Shown here: in pieces, positions 43,034 through 54,600 of the stretch | Layout: every line of letters begins with the position of its first letter | Numbering within the stretch: position 1 is the first letter of the stretch | NCBI GenBank assembly: GCA_032622095.1 | Contig: CP136069.1 | Coordinates: 4,884,976-4,948,975 of the forward strand | Direction of reading: 5' to 3' | DNA: 64,000 bases | DNA from: Siphonodentalium dalli | Lineage: Eukaryota > Mollusca > Scaphopoda > Gadilida > Siphonodentaliidae | Notes under the pieces: model-generated | The model's input: only the letters and a program-made list of their open reading frames with translations | Database searches by the model: none | Told to the model about the DNA's origin: nothing | Program-made: the position numbers and the translations under genes

Positions 43034-43418
43034 TTAACCCTTTACCCAACAGAACGGCCCTGTGCCAATGCATTCTCTTATATATGCGAGTCGACCATAG
43101 GTCGCCTCGCATATATAAGAGAATGCATTGGCTTAACACATATTAATTGTTAACAAATGTAAGAAAAAATTATAATTTTTTTTTAGGCCAATGCATTCTC
43201 TTATATATGCGAGGCGACCTATGGTCGACTCGCATATATAAGAGAATGCATTGGCACAGGGCATAACTGTAACTATCACAATGTGGTCAAGGAGCCGATT
43301 CCAATGATACCCATATTTGTATGGTTCTATTGAGACAGACCGAAGATATTTTAGGCTGTTGAAGCTTTATTTGGCCGGTTTTGGCCAGTTTTGGCCGGTT
43401 TGTTGGGTAAAGGGTTAA
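43034..43418 (-). mobile_element. family A MITE with a known empty site
   Basis: 385 bp, both TTAA. The right arm has an extra GGCCAGTTTT unit. Its flanks match an uninterrupted copy at 45426-45475. Confidence 0.92.
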
Positions 43419-43742
43419 ATGGGAGGGAGCGATTTTCACACTCTAATCTGCTCTAATTTCCTATTTCCAAAATTTGGATCAACATGCAGATGGATAATAA
43501 AAATGTCATTATACAATGTTGTGTACAGTACATGTATGTGTTTTCTTGTTTTGGTCCAGGTTGTGGTGAAAAGTCATATTGGACTCGACGCGTAATGCAT
43601 CTCATCTAATTAAATCATACCATGAATCTCTACTCTGGCTAACGCCCGTAGAGATCAAATTCCATCCAGTACAAAACCTGGGAACTTTTTGAAGTTTTGA
43701 CAGGTAACATTAGAAAATCAAAAAAATAACACTGGGAATATT

Positions 43743-43868
43743 ATTAGTTATCTTCGGCAACATCGGGGGTATATGGAGATTTAATACCTGGATGTCGATT
43801 TTGAAAAAAAAGAGACATCCAGGTATAAATATCTCCATGTACCCCACGATGTTGCCGGAGATAATGAT
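43743..43868. repeat. inverted repeat, about 58-bp arms
   Basis: GGCAACATCGGGGGTATATG with ATACCTGGATGTC, mirrored after TTTTGAAAAAAAA. Two further copies of CATATACCCCCGATGTTT lie at 44050-44095. Confidence 0.75.
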
Positions 43869-44216
43869 TTTGTCCCCACAACAATAACCATGTTTCCTTA
43901 ATTTAAGTGTGTTTTCATAGTTTTTCCGATTAATTCATACCAATAAGAATAATTCAATAGCTGACCTAAGGATCCGGCGTCAGGTGACGTCAAATTTGGC
44001 GTGCAAGAGCAACGTCACGATTGGTGGAAACTGCTAGTTCAAGGGTCATTCATATACCCCCGATGTTTCACGTGCTCATATACCCCCGATGTTTGGCGCA
44101 CGTTCTCTTATACCCCGCTGTCAAGGGTGACGGGGGACATGGTTATTTAAACGTGGCGTTGTAGCCAATCAGATTGCGTGTTACAACCGAATGTGGGGAC
44201 AAATTTTTTTGTTATT

Positions 44217-44352
44217 ACCTGTTCCTTAATAATGTACTTCACTGTAGGTGGAGGTCCTTAATAATGTACTTCACTGTAGGTGGAGGTCCTTAATAATGTA
44301 CTTCACTGTAGGTGGAGGTCCTTAATAATGTACTTCACTGTAGGTGGAGGTT
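44217..44352 (+). repeat. 34-bp tandem repeat, 4 units
   Basis: Unit TCCTTAATAATGTACTTCAC, TGTAGGTGGAGG. Confidence 0.92.
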
Positions 44353-44639
44353 CCAACTCAAAATTGCTTGATTTAAGTGGCTTTGTGAGCGCATACAATT
44401 ATGGAATTTCTCCTGGGTAATTAGTTCAATGTTTATTGCGATATAAGCTCCCAAAAGTCACAGAAAAACATGCAGTCTCGAGCTGCGACCACCCCTTAAT
44501 GTGATGCATATGATTGAGGAACGATACAAATATATTTATTCCCTGCCTTGTTTGTTCAATTATAAAAAGTTCCCTGTCAGAACGGGTCAGAACATCAAAA
44601 AGTACCCAGGTTTTGTACAGGTGGAATATGATCTCTACG

Positions 44640-45115
44640 GGTGTTAGCCAGAGTAGAGATTCATGGCATGATCTACTGATAACCTGTATGGTGCCCCTCA
44701 CAGACATGAACAGACGACACTCAGTAATAGATCCTTATAAATTCTGTGTGGGGCTCTCTATGGGCGTTAGCCAGAGTAGAGATCCATGGCATGATCTACT
44801 GATGACCGTATGGTGCCCCTCACAGACACGAGCAGACGACACTCAGTTATATATCCTTCTATCTGTGTGGGGCTCTCTATGGGAGATCCATGGCATGATC
44901 TACTGATGACAGTATGGTGCCCCTCACAGACACGAGCAGACGACACTCAGTAATATATATCCTTCTATCTGTGTGGGGCTCTCTATGGGAGATCCATGGC
45001 ATGATCTACTGATAACCCGTATGGTACCCCTCACAGACACGAGCAGACGACACTCAGTAATAGATCCTTCTATCTGTGTGGGGCTCTCTATGGGAGATCC
45101 ATGGCATGATCTATT
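44640..45115 (+). repeat. about 110-bp tandem repeat around a C element, 4-5 units
   Basis: Unit GATCCATGGCATGATCTACT, GATGACCGTATGGTGCCCCT, CACAGACACGAGCAGACGAC, then CTTCTATCTGTGTGGGGCTC, TCTATGGGA. The core is a family C body with both TTAACCC ends lost. Confidence 0.85.
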
Positions 45116-45425
45116 TGTCCAATATGACTTTTAAACCACAACCTGGACTCATAGATGTACATGTACAAGAAAAACACATAATGTACACAACATTGTATAA
45201 TAAGTTTATAACTTCGTGAAAGTCCACAAAATGATGGTTTCTTCTGAATTCAGCCTGGGAGAATAATGACGCCCCTACAATATGTGAAGAATCAGGCAAT
45301 TTAACCCACGGTAGCCTCAAACAGATGGAATCAAGCACTACAGAATGTTGTCTGCTCCAGTCTATATGTGGGGCTCTCTATGGGATCAGACAATATTTCA
45401 AGGCTTGTTTCTACCCTGGCAAATA

Positions 45426-45475
45426 CAGGGACGTAGCTAGAATTTTTGAATGGGAGGGAGCGATTTCACACTCCG
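45426..45475 (+). repeat. paralogous empty site of the 43034 A insertion
   Basis: CAGGGACGTAGCTAGAATTT, TTGAATGGGAGGGAGCGATT. Identical in outline to the flanks at 43014-43033 and 43419-43440. CAGGGACGTAGCTAG resembles a hAT terminus. Confidence 0.8.
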
Positions 45476-45875
45476 AAGATTTTAATTTACCATCAGTTTA
45501 TTTAAAGACATATTAAGTACTTGTTCGATTGCGTGAAACTGATAATATCGTATGCGGGGGCTATGACAACAGGAGTGATGTAAGATTCTACTAACATCGC
45601 AGAAAATCTGAAGAAATTCGACCGTACCACTCCGTCAAAAACATCGTCTGAACAACGCTCAATTGTAAATATTTATTATACTCGATTCGGGATGCATCTA
45701 TCGACGATAAACTAACGAAAATGATTTCACCATAGAGAGTCACTGCATTTAATTAGTATATAAGAATGACCTTGTGTGTTGTCTATTTGGATATAATATT
45801 TCTAAAAATTACTACTTTGAACAAGATTATTCTCCATTTCTATTTGATCACCCTACCGGGGTGTTTCACATCACT
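45476..45875. other. unique intron sequence
   Basis: Nothing recognised. Confidence 0.45.
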
Positions 45876-46104
45876 TTAACCCTTTGAGTGCCAGGTCGAT
45901 TTTTGTATCAACCCATATACCCTGTGCCAATGCATTCTCTTATATATGCGAGTCGACCATAGGTCGCCTCGCATATATAAGAGAATGCATTGGCCTAACA
46001 TTTTTTTTTTTCACAATTTTAATAATTTATTCTTATATTCTTCAACAGACTTATTTTGTAGGTTTAGGGCCGATGAGATCGGCCCCTGGCACTCAAAGGG
46101 TTAA
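45876..46104 (+). mobile_element. family B MITE, short form
   Basis: 229 bp with both TTAA, one hairpin (45927-45993), GGGCCGATGAGATCGGCCCC near the end. Almost the same internal deletion as the 22.3-kb copy. Confidence 0.9.
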
Positions 46105-46199
46105 ACACGCCTAAAATATTTGAAGAATCAGGCCATTGTATTAGCAATGAAAATTGCAATAGGACTCAGCTGCAGGACTAGGGTGATTTCAACCCCAAA

Positions 46200-46332
46200 T
46201 ACAGTAATGCTCTAAATAATCGACCGAGAGATTTCCGATGAATGGCAAGAAGCCATATTTCTGACTAAATCCTGAAAAGTTACCCATAATTCTGCTGTGG
46301 TTAAGGTGTCGATTATTTAGAGCATTACTGTA
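46200..46332. mobile_element. family E MITE, left arm mostly lost
   Basis: TACAGTAATGCTCTAAATAA, 5 bp more, then the centre CGAGAGATTTCCG and a full right arm to GCATTACTGTA. Confidence 0.78.
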
Positions 46333-46559
46333 ACTTCATTGGTGTCATGGCTCCTGTTTATAACATATAATGATTTCATAAATTTTTCGGGTGCATGCCC
46401 ATTTGTGACGCGATGCTGTGGCAACATAACAGTCACATGTGGAGTACAGCCATATTTCTGATCCGATCAAACAATAGTTTTTTTTCTTTCTCCTAATACT
46501 TTTCAACATTGTTCGCTCAGTATTAATAGTCCAGACGAAGTCGGGCACATCAGCTAGTA

Positions 46560-46765
46560 CATTCTATCTTCCGAAAATTAGGGTATATAGAAACAGGCGG
46601 GAACAAGCAACTAAATGTTAATTTGAGTCTATATATAGAAACTTCCCAGAAGATGAGGCCTCAGTAGAACGAGGTTCCCAGAAGGTGAATTTAAGTGATT
46701 CTAGCATCAGTAAATTCACCCTCGGGGGACCTCAATCTACAGACACACTATTTGAAGGCTTGTAA
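46560..46765. mobile_element. family F partial element
   Basis: F interior reversed (CTATATATAGAAACTTCCCA, GAAGATGAGGCC), then a small hairpin and GACACACTATTTGAAGGCTT. Confidence 0.6.
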
Positions 46766-47168
46766 CAGATGGTACTGAGATCCCTGATCGAGACAATCCT
46801 TAAGAGATATCTAGATGTCTGATCCTCCCATTATCCCATCAAATGAACTCATGATTTGTCATGGACACCTGTCGACGACACAGGTAAAATACTTCTAATA
46901 ATAGCTCGTTAAATATGGCACATGTAAAATACCTGTTTACGATCAGTCGATAAAATCAACAGCCGTTCGAACATGCGTCATATTATCTGATTTGAACTAT
47001 ACAGAGAAGGGGGGCGGGGCATGAAAAATATGCATCAAATTATCTGTTTTGAACTACACAAACAGAGATGTAGTGGGGGTGGGGGGTGGGTATGAAAAAC
47101 ATGCCCCCTTTTCTTGAAGTTGTGCCCTTTGCACTTTCTTGTTAACAAGTTTAGATTGTAAGTACTCC
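46766..47168. other. unique intron sequence
   Basis: TTATCTG(A/T)TTTGAACTA occurs twice near 46980-47060; otherwise nothing seen. Confidence 0.45.
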
Positions 47169-47277
47169 CTGGGAGCTTTCCGATGAATGGCAACAAGCGA
47201 TATTTCTGACTAAATCCTTAAAAGTTACCCATAATTCTGCTGTGGTTAAGGAGTTGATTACTTAGGGCATTACTGTA
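47169..47277. mobile_element. family E half element
   Basis: Right arm from GGGAGCTTTCCGATGAATGG to GGGCATTACTGTA. Confidence 0.7.
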
Positions 47278-47366
47278 TCTAATTTATATATACGTTATCA
47301 TTGACATAGCCCTCTACAGTAGGGATGCGGACCAGACCGGACTGCTAGTGATGGTTCCATTACAAG

Positions 47367-47498
47367 CCATATTTTCATTGGAAAGCTGAGAGCTTTACGA
47401 TGAATGCATGGCAACAAGCCATATTTCCGACTAAATCCTGAAAAGTTACCCGTAATTCTGCTGTGGTTAAGGAGTCGATTATTTATATCATTACTGTA
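47367..47498. mobile_element. family E half element
   Basis: A short piece of the left arm (CATTGGAAAGCTGAGAGC) and a full right arm ending ATCATTACTGTA. Confidence 0.7.
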
Positions 47499-47594
47499 TG
47501 CTGTTTGCTTTGCTCAGTTTTGTATATTTCAGTATTTATTCTCGTAACTAAAGAACATGATTTTTCTTGACTTTTTACACCCCCCCTTTATTAT

Positions 47595-47933
47595 TTAACC
47601 CTTCATGACTGAAGCTTCCTGTAGGGAGCCCCATACAGGTGGCAGCTTGTATTGCTGAGTGTCGTCTGCTCACATCTGTGAGGGGCTCCATAAGGGTAGT
47701 TTAACGCTTCCATGACTGGAGCTTCCAGAAATTTTGCGAAAACCCTGTGCTAATGCATTCTCCCAATGGGAGCCTACATACATTGACCTAACAATATTTA
47801 CCTTGACCTTGTAAGCAAGTGCATTCTCTTATATATGCGAGGCTCCCTATGGGAGACTCACATATATAAGAGAATGCTCTGGCACATGATCTTTAATGCT
47901 GCACCAGCGCAGCTCCCGTCATTAAAGGGTTAA
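47595..47933 (+). mobile_element. family D MITE with C-like sequence inside
   Basis: TTAACCCTTCATGACTGAAG to CCCGTCATTAAAGGGTTAA. The left part contains GAGTGTCGTCTGCTCACATC and TGTGAGGGGCTCC, which is C body in reverse. Two hairpins follow. Confidence 0.75.
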
Positions 47934-48271
47934 GGTACCCTTGATAATGAGATTATATAATCGGATCTAAGAGTCGTAACAATTCCTGGACTTGTGCACT
48001 ATTTTAGACCAATAAGCTGAGCGACTCTGACATGACAACAGTTAATTAAATTATGCTGTCACATCAAAGAGAGTTATGTCAATTATCGATAGATCAAATG
48101 TTCGGACCCCAGACACATGATGTATTTGCTTGGTGCTTGAGATCAGTACAAGAGAACTCTATTTATTCCAGTAAATGCCAAAAAGGAGTGGTTCTTTGCT
48201 CAGAGGGATCGCCACAGGGTTAATTGGAACTGAGGATCATATCGGTGATGTTTTTACTTTTTTGAACATAT

Positions 48272-49130
48272 ACAAGGCTCAAAGTGGCCAGTCAAGGTCA
48301 TTGTCTGACGAAAAATAGGTTATTTCCAGTGCACTTCTGTATCTGTCGGACATTTTGTCAAATGCAAATTTTTAAACAATCTGTATCTGTTTGGATCCAA
48401 GGAGCAACTACTGGCCAAATAGGACATTGAAAGTAAAAAATAGTTCTTTTTTAATTTCAGAGTAATATAATTATGTTGTTTGAGAATTGCGTGTGTCTTT
48501 ATTAATCGACATAAAGTTGGGTTTTTCCTGGGTGGCAATTGGACGCTCACTAAAATATTTACATCATTATACAGTTATCGCATTGTTTCGAGATTGACAC
48601 GAGGAATTGTCAACCCGAGGAAGTCAATATTCACCAAGGCCGTAGGCCGAGGTGAATATTGATTTCCAAGGGCTGACAATTCCTCGTGTCAACCAAGAAA
48701 CAATGCGATAACTGTTTTATTATATGAAACGCGCTTTGATTGGACAAGACATTGTGACGTTGAACGTCGCTGGGAAAATCCTATCTATTTTCAGGTCTGA
48801 TAATAAGTTATGTTAACCCCCTGCAGTATCTGACTTCACTCAGAACTGTTATTAACTGTTATTGTTTAATGAGGTGAACATTGTTAGACATCTCGATTTT
48901 TTCGTTATGTTTTAACATAAGAATTGGGAAAGAAACTTATGATCATATAATAATGACAAATAATGAGTTGATTGGAATTTAAATATTGTCTCATACAGAC
49001 TGATACAGTACATCTTAAAATTTGACAGGCACCATATTTAAATGACCAAAACCATCCATTTGATTCCTCACCGTTCCTGTCATTTTGAGTCAGTAAAAAA
49101 TAATTTATGTTTAGCCTTGAACATATATAC
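48272..49130. mobile_element. family G element, rearranged second copy
   Basis: Starts CAAGGCTCAAAGTGGCC, contains GTGCACTTCTGTATCTGTCG and AGCAACTACTGGCCAAATAG (reverse of the 14.9-kb copy), then hairpin L, and ends GACAGGCACC...TTTAGCCTTG. Confidence 0.5.
48569..48719. mobile_element. family L palindrome
   Basis: ACAGTTATCGCATTGTTTC and TTGACACGAGGAATTGTCA mirrored around GGCCGTAGGCC, 151 bp. A whole-element palindrome nested in G. Confidence 0.75.
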
Positions 49131-49344
49131 ACCTTTATTAAGACTATACAAACATACATTATACTTTCCTCTCCTACTGAAACAAACACATATACTATTT
49201 TAAATTTCTAAATTTATACAGTTATTTGGTCCTTTGCATACGGTCTAAATTACTTACTAAAATACAAATTCAAGAAAAATCATGTTCTTTAGTTACAAGA
49301 ATAAATACTGAAATAGACAAAACTGTGCAAAGTAAGCAGCACAT

Positions 49345-49487
49345 AGTAATGATATAAATAATCGACTCCTTAACCACAGCAGAATTATGGGTAATTTTTC
49401 AGGATTTAGTCGGAAATATGGCTTGTTGTCATTCATCGGAAAGCTCTCAGTTAGAGCTTTCCGATGAATGGCACCAAGCCATATTTA
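49345..49487. mobile_element. family E MITE, right arm cut
   Basis: TAATGATATAAATAATCGAC through the centre CTCTCAGTTAGAG to CCAAGCCATATTT. A loose right end GATTATTTAGGGCATTACTG reappears at 49864-49885. Confidence 0.7.
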
Positions 49488-49545
49488 AGACCACATATAG
49501 AAGCCATAATAAGACCACACGTAACTAATATACGTTATGAAGCCA

Positions 49546-50290
49546 CCAAAATTTGTGTAACAGGAGTGCCTATAGCTATTTTATATGTTCATAGCTGTTT
49601 TTTTCTACAAGGCAGTAATTGATATTAAACTGATATCTTGATATTGTTTTGGACCATGATCACCGCTATTTCTACTGTACATCATCTGAGTGAATACACT
49701 GACAGGAAAGGGGAACGGAAAGGGGAACAACTATCAGAATAAGATTTCCAGTACGATCCCCACAAACAAAACTTCCACATACACCCATCCCCTCCCCAGT
49801 GCCTTGTGTGATCAACACCAGTATCACTGTGAGTACATATATGCAGGTATGTGATAATGAATCGATTATTTAGGGCATTACTGTAGTTATAAGATTTCAA
49901 GAGACAGTTTACAAGCCTAATAGCTTAACCATCCAGAGTAGTATGCGATTTTATTCCTAAAGTGAGATGTGAACGAATGTTTAGTGAAAAGTCAGTTGAG
50001 AGAAAAAATAACCTTCGCAACTCAATATCAACAAGGATCAAAAGAATCTTTCAATAATTTTCGATGTCTTCTTGACCCAGACACAGCACGCGAAACAAAA
50101 TTGATATGTGAATTTATTGCATGCTCTCTAGACTGACAGGGTCCTCCACAGATGTTTCACCTATTATAGTCAATTTATAGTCACCAAATATATGATTTCT
50201 TTCTCAGATGTATATTGTATATATATTATGTTACGACAGACACCATTGTTTTATGGTTTGTTTTAATAAATCTTATCTTATCTTATCTTA
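49546..50290 (+). mobile_element. possible retroposon with (TTATC)n tail
   Basis: The tail AATAAATCTTATCTTATC at 50266-50290 is followed by AATATACGTTATGAAGCCA, which also stands just before 49546, a possible 19-bp target duplication. No reverse transcriptase motif was seen in the roughly 745 bp between. It could be a 5'-truncated LINE or a SINE; the E end inside argues for caution. Confidence 0.4.
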
Positions 50291-50440
50291 TCAATATACG
50301 TTATGAAGCCATATGGGTTTTTCCTGGGTGGGAAAATATCATATGCTATTCAGACCTATAATTGAAGATCTAGAGAAAACTTGAAAACATAAGATTTATC
50401 TCATTTCTGATGATATCCTTTTTACACTATAATACTCATT

Positions 50441-51010
50441 TACACCTAAGTAATCGACTCCTTAACCCTTTACCCAACAAAACGCCCAGAAAAATAGCCC
50501 AAATGAAGCTGCAACAGCCTAAATTATCTTCTCTTGGGTCTGTCTCAATAGAACCATACAAATATGGATATCATTGGAACAGGCTCATTGACCACATTGT
50601 GATAGTTACAGTTATGCCCTGTGCCAATGCATTCTCTTATATATGCGAGTCGACCATAGGTCGCCTTGCATATATAAGAGAATGCATTGGCCTAAACAAA
50701 ATTCATTTTTTAACACTTTTTACCATTTTTTCTTACATTCTTTAACAATTTTATAATCTTTTCTTACATTTTTAAACAAATTTTATAATATTTTTCTACA
50801 TTCTTTGACAATTTTATCATTTTTAATATGTGTTAAGCCAATGCATTCTCTTATATATGCGAGGCGACCTATGGCCGCTTTGTTGGGTAAAGGGTTAAAC
50901 ACAGCAGAATTATGGGTAACTTTTCAGGATTTTGTCGGAAATATGGCTTGTTGCCATTCATCGGAAAGCTCTTAGTGTGGTTAACTTAGATTACTTAGGG
51001 CATTACTGTA
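50441..51010. mobile_element. family E MITE interrupted by a family A element
   Basis: The left end is eroded (ACACCTAAGTAATCGACTCC). A inserts at the left-arm CCTTAA. E resumes ACACAGCAGAATTATGGG and ends GGGCATTACTGTA with most of the right arm gone. Confidence 0.82.
50462..50898 (+). mobile_element. family A MITE, second hairpin cut
   Basis: 437 bp with both TTAA. The spacer is lengthened by an extra TTCTTACATTTTTAAACAAA block. The last hairpin has only its first strand (GCGAGGCGACCTATGGCCGC). Confidence 0.87.
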
Positions 51011-51056
51011 CATGTAAGTCCAAAGAACACATGTCACCCCACAAAGTTATCAGAGC

Positions 51057-51438
51057 ATGTCTGAGTTTAGTGTGCCTGTCATTTGCAGAATGGGGTCCCC
51101 AGAGGGTGAATTTAATGAAGCTATCCTGCACAGTGGGCTAGCATCACTAAATTCACCCTCTGGGGACCTCATTAGGCCACATCTTCTCTGCCAAGTTTCT
51201 TTATTATCAAATTTCTATAGAAACTTCTTGGCATTGATTCTATTTCTTTTTTAGTTTAGTTTCTCTATATCCCCAAATTCACAGACAACACAATGGGTGT
51301 ACATCACAATATTCACCATTTGGAAACTTTAATCTGAATCTATGTCTCCCATAGCAGATGAGGCCATGCAGAATGAGGTCCACAGAGGATGAATTTGGTG
51401 ATGCTAGCCCACTATGCAAATGACAGGCACACTAAACT
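51057..51438. mobile_element. family F long element
   Basis: TGTCTGAGTTTAGTGTGCCT opens and CAGGCACACTAAACTTG closes. F hairpin at 51080-51175, interior CTTTATTATCAAATTTC and CACAATGGGTGTACATC. Confidence 0.68.
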
Positions 51439-51470
51439 TGTACAGTAATGCCATAAATAAGTAACAGCAG
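51439..51470. mobile_element. family E left-end fragment
   Basis: GTACAGTAATGCCATAAATA, nothing more. Confidence 0.5.
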
Positions 51471-51471
51471 A

Positions 51472-51640
51472 TTTTCTTACGAAAACTACCTTACCTGACA
51501 ACCACTATAGAATTACCCCCCTTGGCGCGATTTCAACTCGCCCGCTTCCGAATGCGACTTTTAGTCGCAACCGCCGAGATTTACGAACAAGGAAGCGGTA
51601 AACGGTATCCCATTCAGAATCCTTTTTGGCGCAGAAAACC
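51472..51640 (-). mobile_element. family N element, partial
   Basis: TTTTCTTACGAAAACTACCT, TACCTGACAACCACTATAG, then the GC-rich core TTCCGAATGCGACTTTTAGT, GAACAAGGAAGCGGTAAACG. Reverse copy of 57300-57470. Confidence 0.65.
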
Positions 51641-54600
51641 TAACAAGGATTTTTCACTGGCTCTTATAAAAGTTTTTTTTGAGGGTCTTTGAGACTCTCA
51701 GAGCTTTTAATTCAGAGTCGGAGAGTAGTATAACACATACCAGAAACGTATATTTAAGATTAGATCGAAATCCGACGAAAACGAAGATGTATAGAATCAA
51801 CTTGATATGCTTAAAGTTGAGAAATTTCTTCCGAAATATTCGACGATGGTGTCAAAATCAGAGACAAGAAGAAGAATCGTGATTACACACGATGGATTGA
51901 ACGATTAAGAAGGTGTCAGCTCTGTTGATGAGCACCGCCCTTCAAATGTCGAGAATATGAATGCCAATAGTATGGCGCAAAATATTATTCTGACAGTGGT
52001 CAGTGACACACTGACAGTACTCAGGAATGAGTACACAGACTGATTACAGATTACACAATTTACAGTACAGTTACTGTTGAAAAAGAATCAGGTGTAACTA
52101 ATTGGAACTGCCATGCATCTGAACCCATGACACTGAAAGCACTGACTGAACAAACTACGGTAGCAGATTTCCCAGTGAATGGAGTAACAAATGTTCTTCG
52201 ATAAAATGAAGGTCATTGACTGGACGGTTACCACTACCAGTATACTATATGCTCGTACCGGTATGTGCAAGGCTGTATCTTATATACCGTAGCAGTTAAG
52301 AGACAATTTCGCTATATCTACCGTACCTGCTTGTAACACCAATATCAGTTTGTTCCTGAACTTTGTTCCTACTTTTTCGAAGGAAAATTAAGAAACAGAT
52401 GCAGATCTGTACATATATGATGGACCAGCGTGTTCAACAACATGTTCAACAGCATGTGAAAAGAGTTCCTAAACATCCAAGTGCTATGCAGCGAATATGT
52501 GGACACAGTGTTATAAACAGTGTTCCAGTTTAATACAGACACTTACCAGTACAATCCTAAAACGTCAGGAGTGGACTCCGGGAGGGCATACCTGGTATAC
52601 ATGTGCATATACATAATTACATGTTAACATGTAGATATTACAATCTAGCCCGGCTACTATCAACATGATTGGGTAAGTATGATTGAGAAATTGGTTCTGG
52701 AGATACCGTTTGGACAACGACAATGAAAGGCTGTCACTTTTCTACTAGCTTTTCAGTAGAAACATTTCCTCTCGTAATACAAGGAAAGTTCAAATTGGAG
52801 AACCTCCAATTTTGTGCATTTTTAATCTATAACTCTTTGGTTAAAACTGAAGACAATAGAAATTATACAGACAATGCGAAACGGCTGGTAATTCTGGTAA
52901 ATCTATTTTTAGATTGGGATTTTCCAGTTTTGCTGTCAACTCATAACTTACTAGTATATATCAGTTGGCCACTGTCTGGTTTTAAATTTTACTAGTCAAT
53001 CAGTATCTCAGGAACGAATACTTTTTTATATATGTTTTATATACGGTATATTGTATGGACAAATTTTTGTCTGCATTACATCTACATTGTATATCATAAA
53101 TCAGAAGAAAATTACCACTCTAACATGTTATAGTACAAATCATAATATCTTTAGTATCACCAAACAGTTTGACTATAGGGTCAATTTTGTTGATGCTTAT
53201 TCCAGCTACCGTAGCACTAATTATGCTTCTATATTAAATAGCATTGCATTGGTTCCAGTGTTCTATTCAATTACCGGTACCAAATAGTCTGGTATTATAG
53301 TGGTATATTAATTAAATGCACTAAAGACTGTAAATACCATGAAATTTTTCACTATTTGGAGTTTTTGGAAGATATGGTACTTTTCACTTAGGAAATAGAT
53401 TTCCTTTTTCATTAAAATTAGGCCAGAATATGACGTTAGTGACTCCAAATACCATCATATTATATTTTCATCTTCAAAATTTAGTTTGCATTATGGTTCA
53501 CTTCTGGTTAAATAACTTCCTGGAAACTACTGGGCTGGTAATTCTTTTAAATCTATTTTTAGATTGGGAATTTCCAGTTTCATTTTCAATTCATTTCCTA
53601 TTGTGGCCTTCCTTATGGAACAGGATTTTCTAACATTAGGGTACTATGAAAGAGACATCAAACAACATCCACCCTTAGTGGAACATGGGTTCACATCTGT
53701 CAATATTTATGCCTTAATTGGGCTTTGGTTTATACAAGTATGAACGATCTTGACACTATAGTGGTTGGGGTCAAAGTTCAATGCTTAAATAACTAGAGGT
53801 CACCATGTGTGATTCAGATAGGAGGGAATTTTAACTGATAATTTCACTTCTATTCAGGCTTAAGACTATGTGCATACAAAACCCGTTTGGGATGTGTACT
53901 CATCTATAATTATTCATATTACCAGTGCATGTTTTGTGCTGTGGGAAAAAAAAAAATAAATAAATATATAATAATAATTTATATACCTGTAGGAAGGAAT
54001 AAAATAATAATAAATACAGCACAAAGATGCTTATACAGGGTATATACTGGTGCTATTGATGGGTCGATCTCTTCATCCACAAGAGATATATCAAACATGC
54101 ATCAGATCAGACATCTCAATTGTGATGTGTACCATATATGAACAAGCAAAAGGGAAACACTTTAAATCTACACTACATGTACGGTATGCATGAAACTTAG
54201 GAAGTACATGTACTCACAACATAATGCACAATGTAGAACAAATACAAATGTTCTTGTTGATTATCCAAGCAAATACTTTGAGAAACAATGCGGGAGTTGA
54301 ATCAACAAATAGGGTTATCCCCTTATTCCCCTACTAGTAGTAAATCTCGTTACATTCTACCTGAACAAGGTAATGAGATATTTATTATTTTTGGCTTCCA
54401 AAATCAGCAAGCTCTTCAATAGACAACATTTGGGCTAGTTGCGTATATTGTTCCCCAGAGGATTTTTATTCCAAAAATACTGATACATACAATGTACCGT
54501 ATACTGTTACCATATGACAGTGACACAATATCATTAATGACACATATTTTCAAATTGCACTTTGTGGCCCTAACAAATCAGAAGTTGGTAGATTACCAGT

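Larger units (their letters stand above)
43480..45205. mobile_element. foldback element of about 1.7 kb
   Basis: The left arm (43480-43700) and right arm (44560-45205) are inverted copies: ATACAATGTTGTGTACA, AAAGTCATATTGGAC, GAATCTCTACTCTGGCTAAC, GTACAAAACCTGGG. The right arm holds the C-derived array. The centre has its own hairpin and a 34-bp repeat. Class unknown. Confidence 0.6.
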
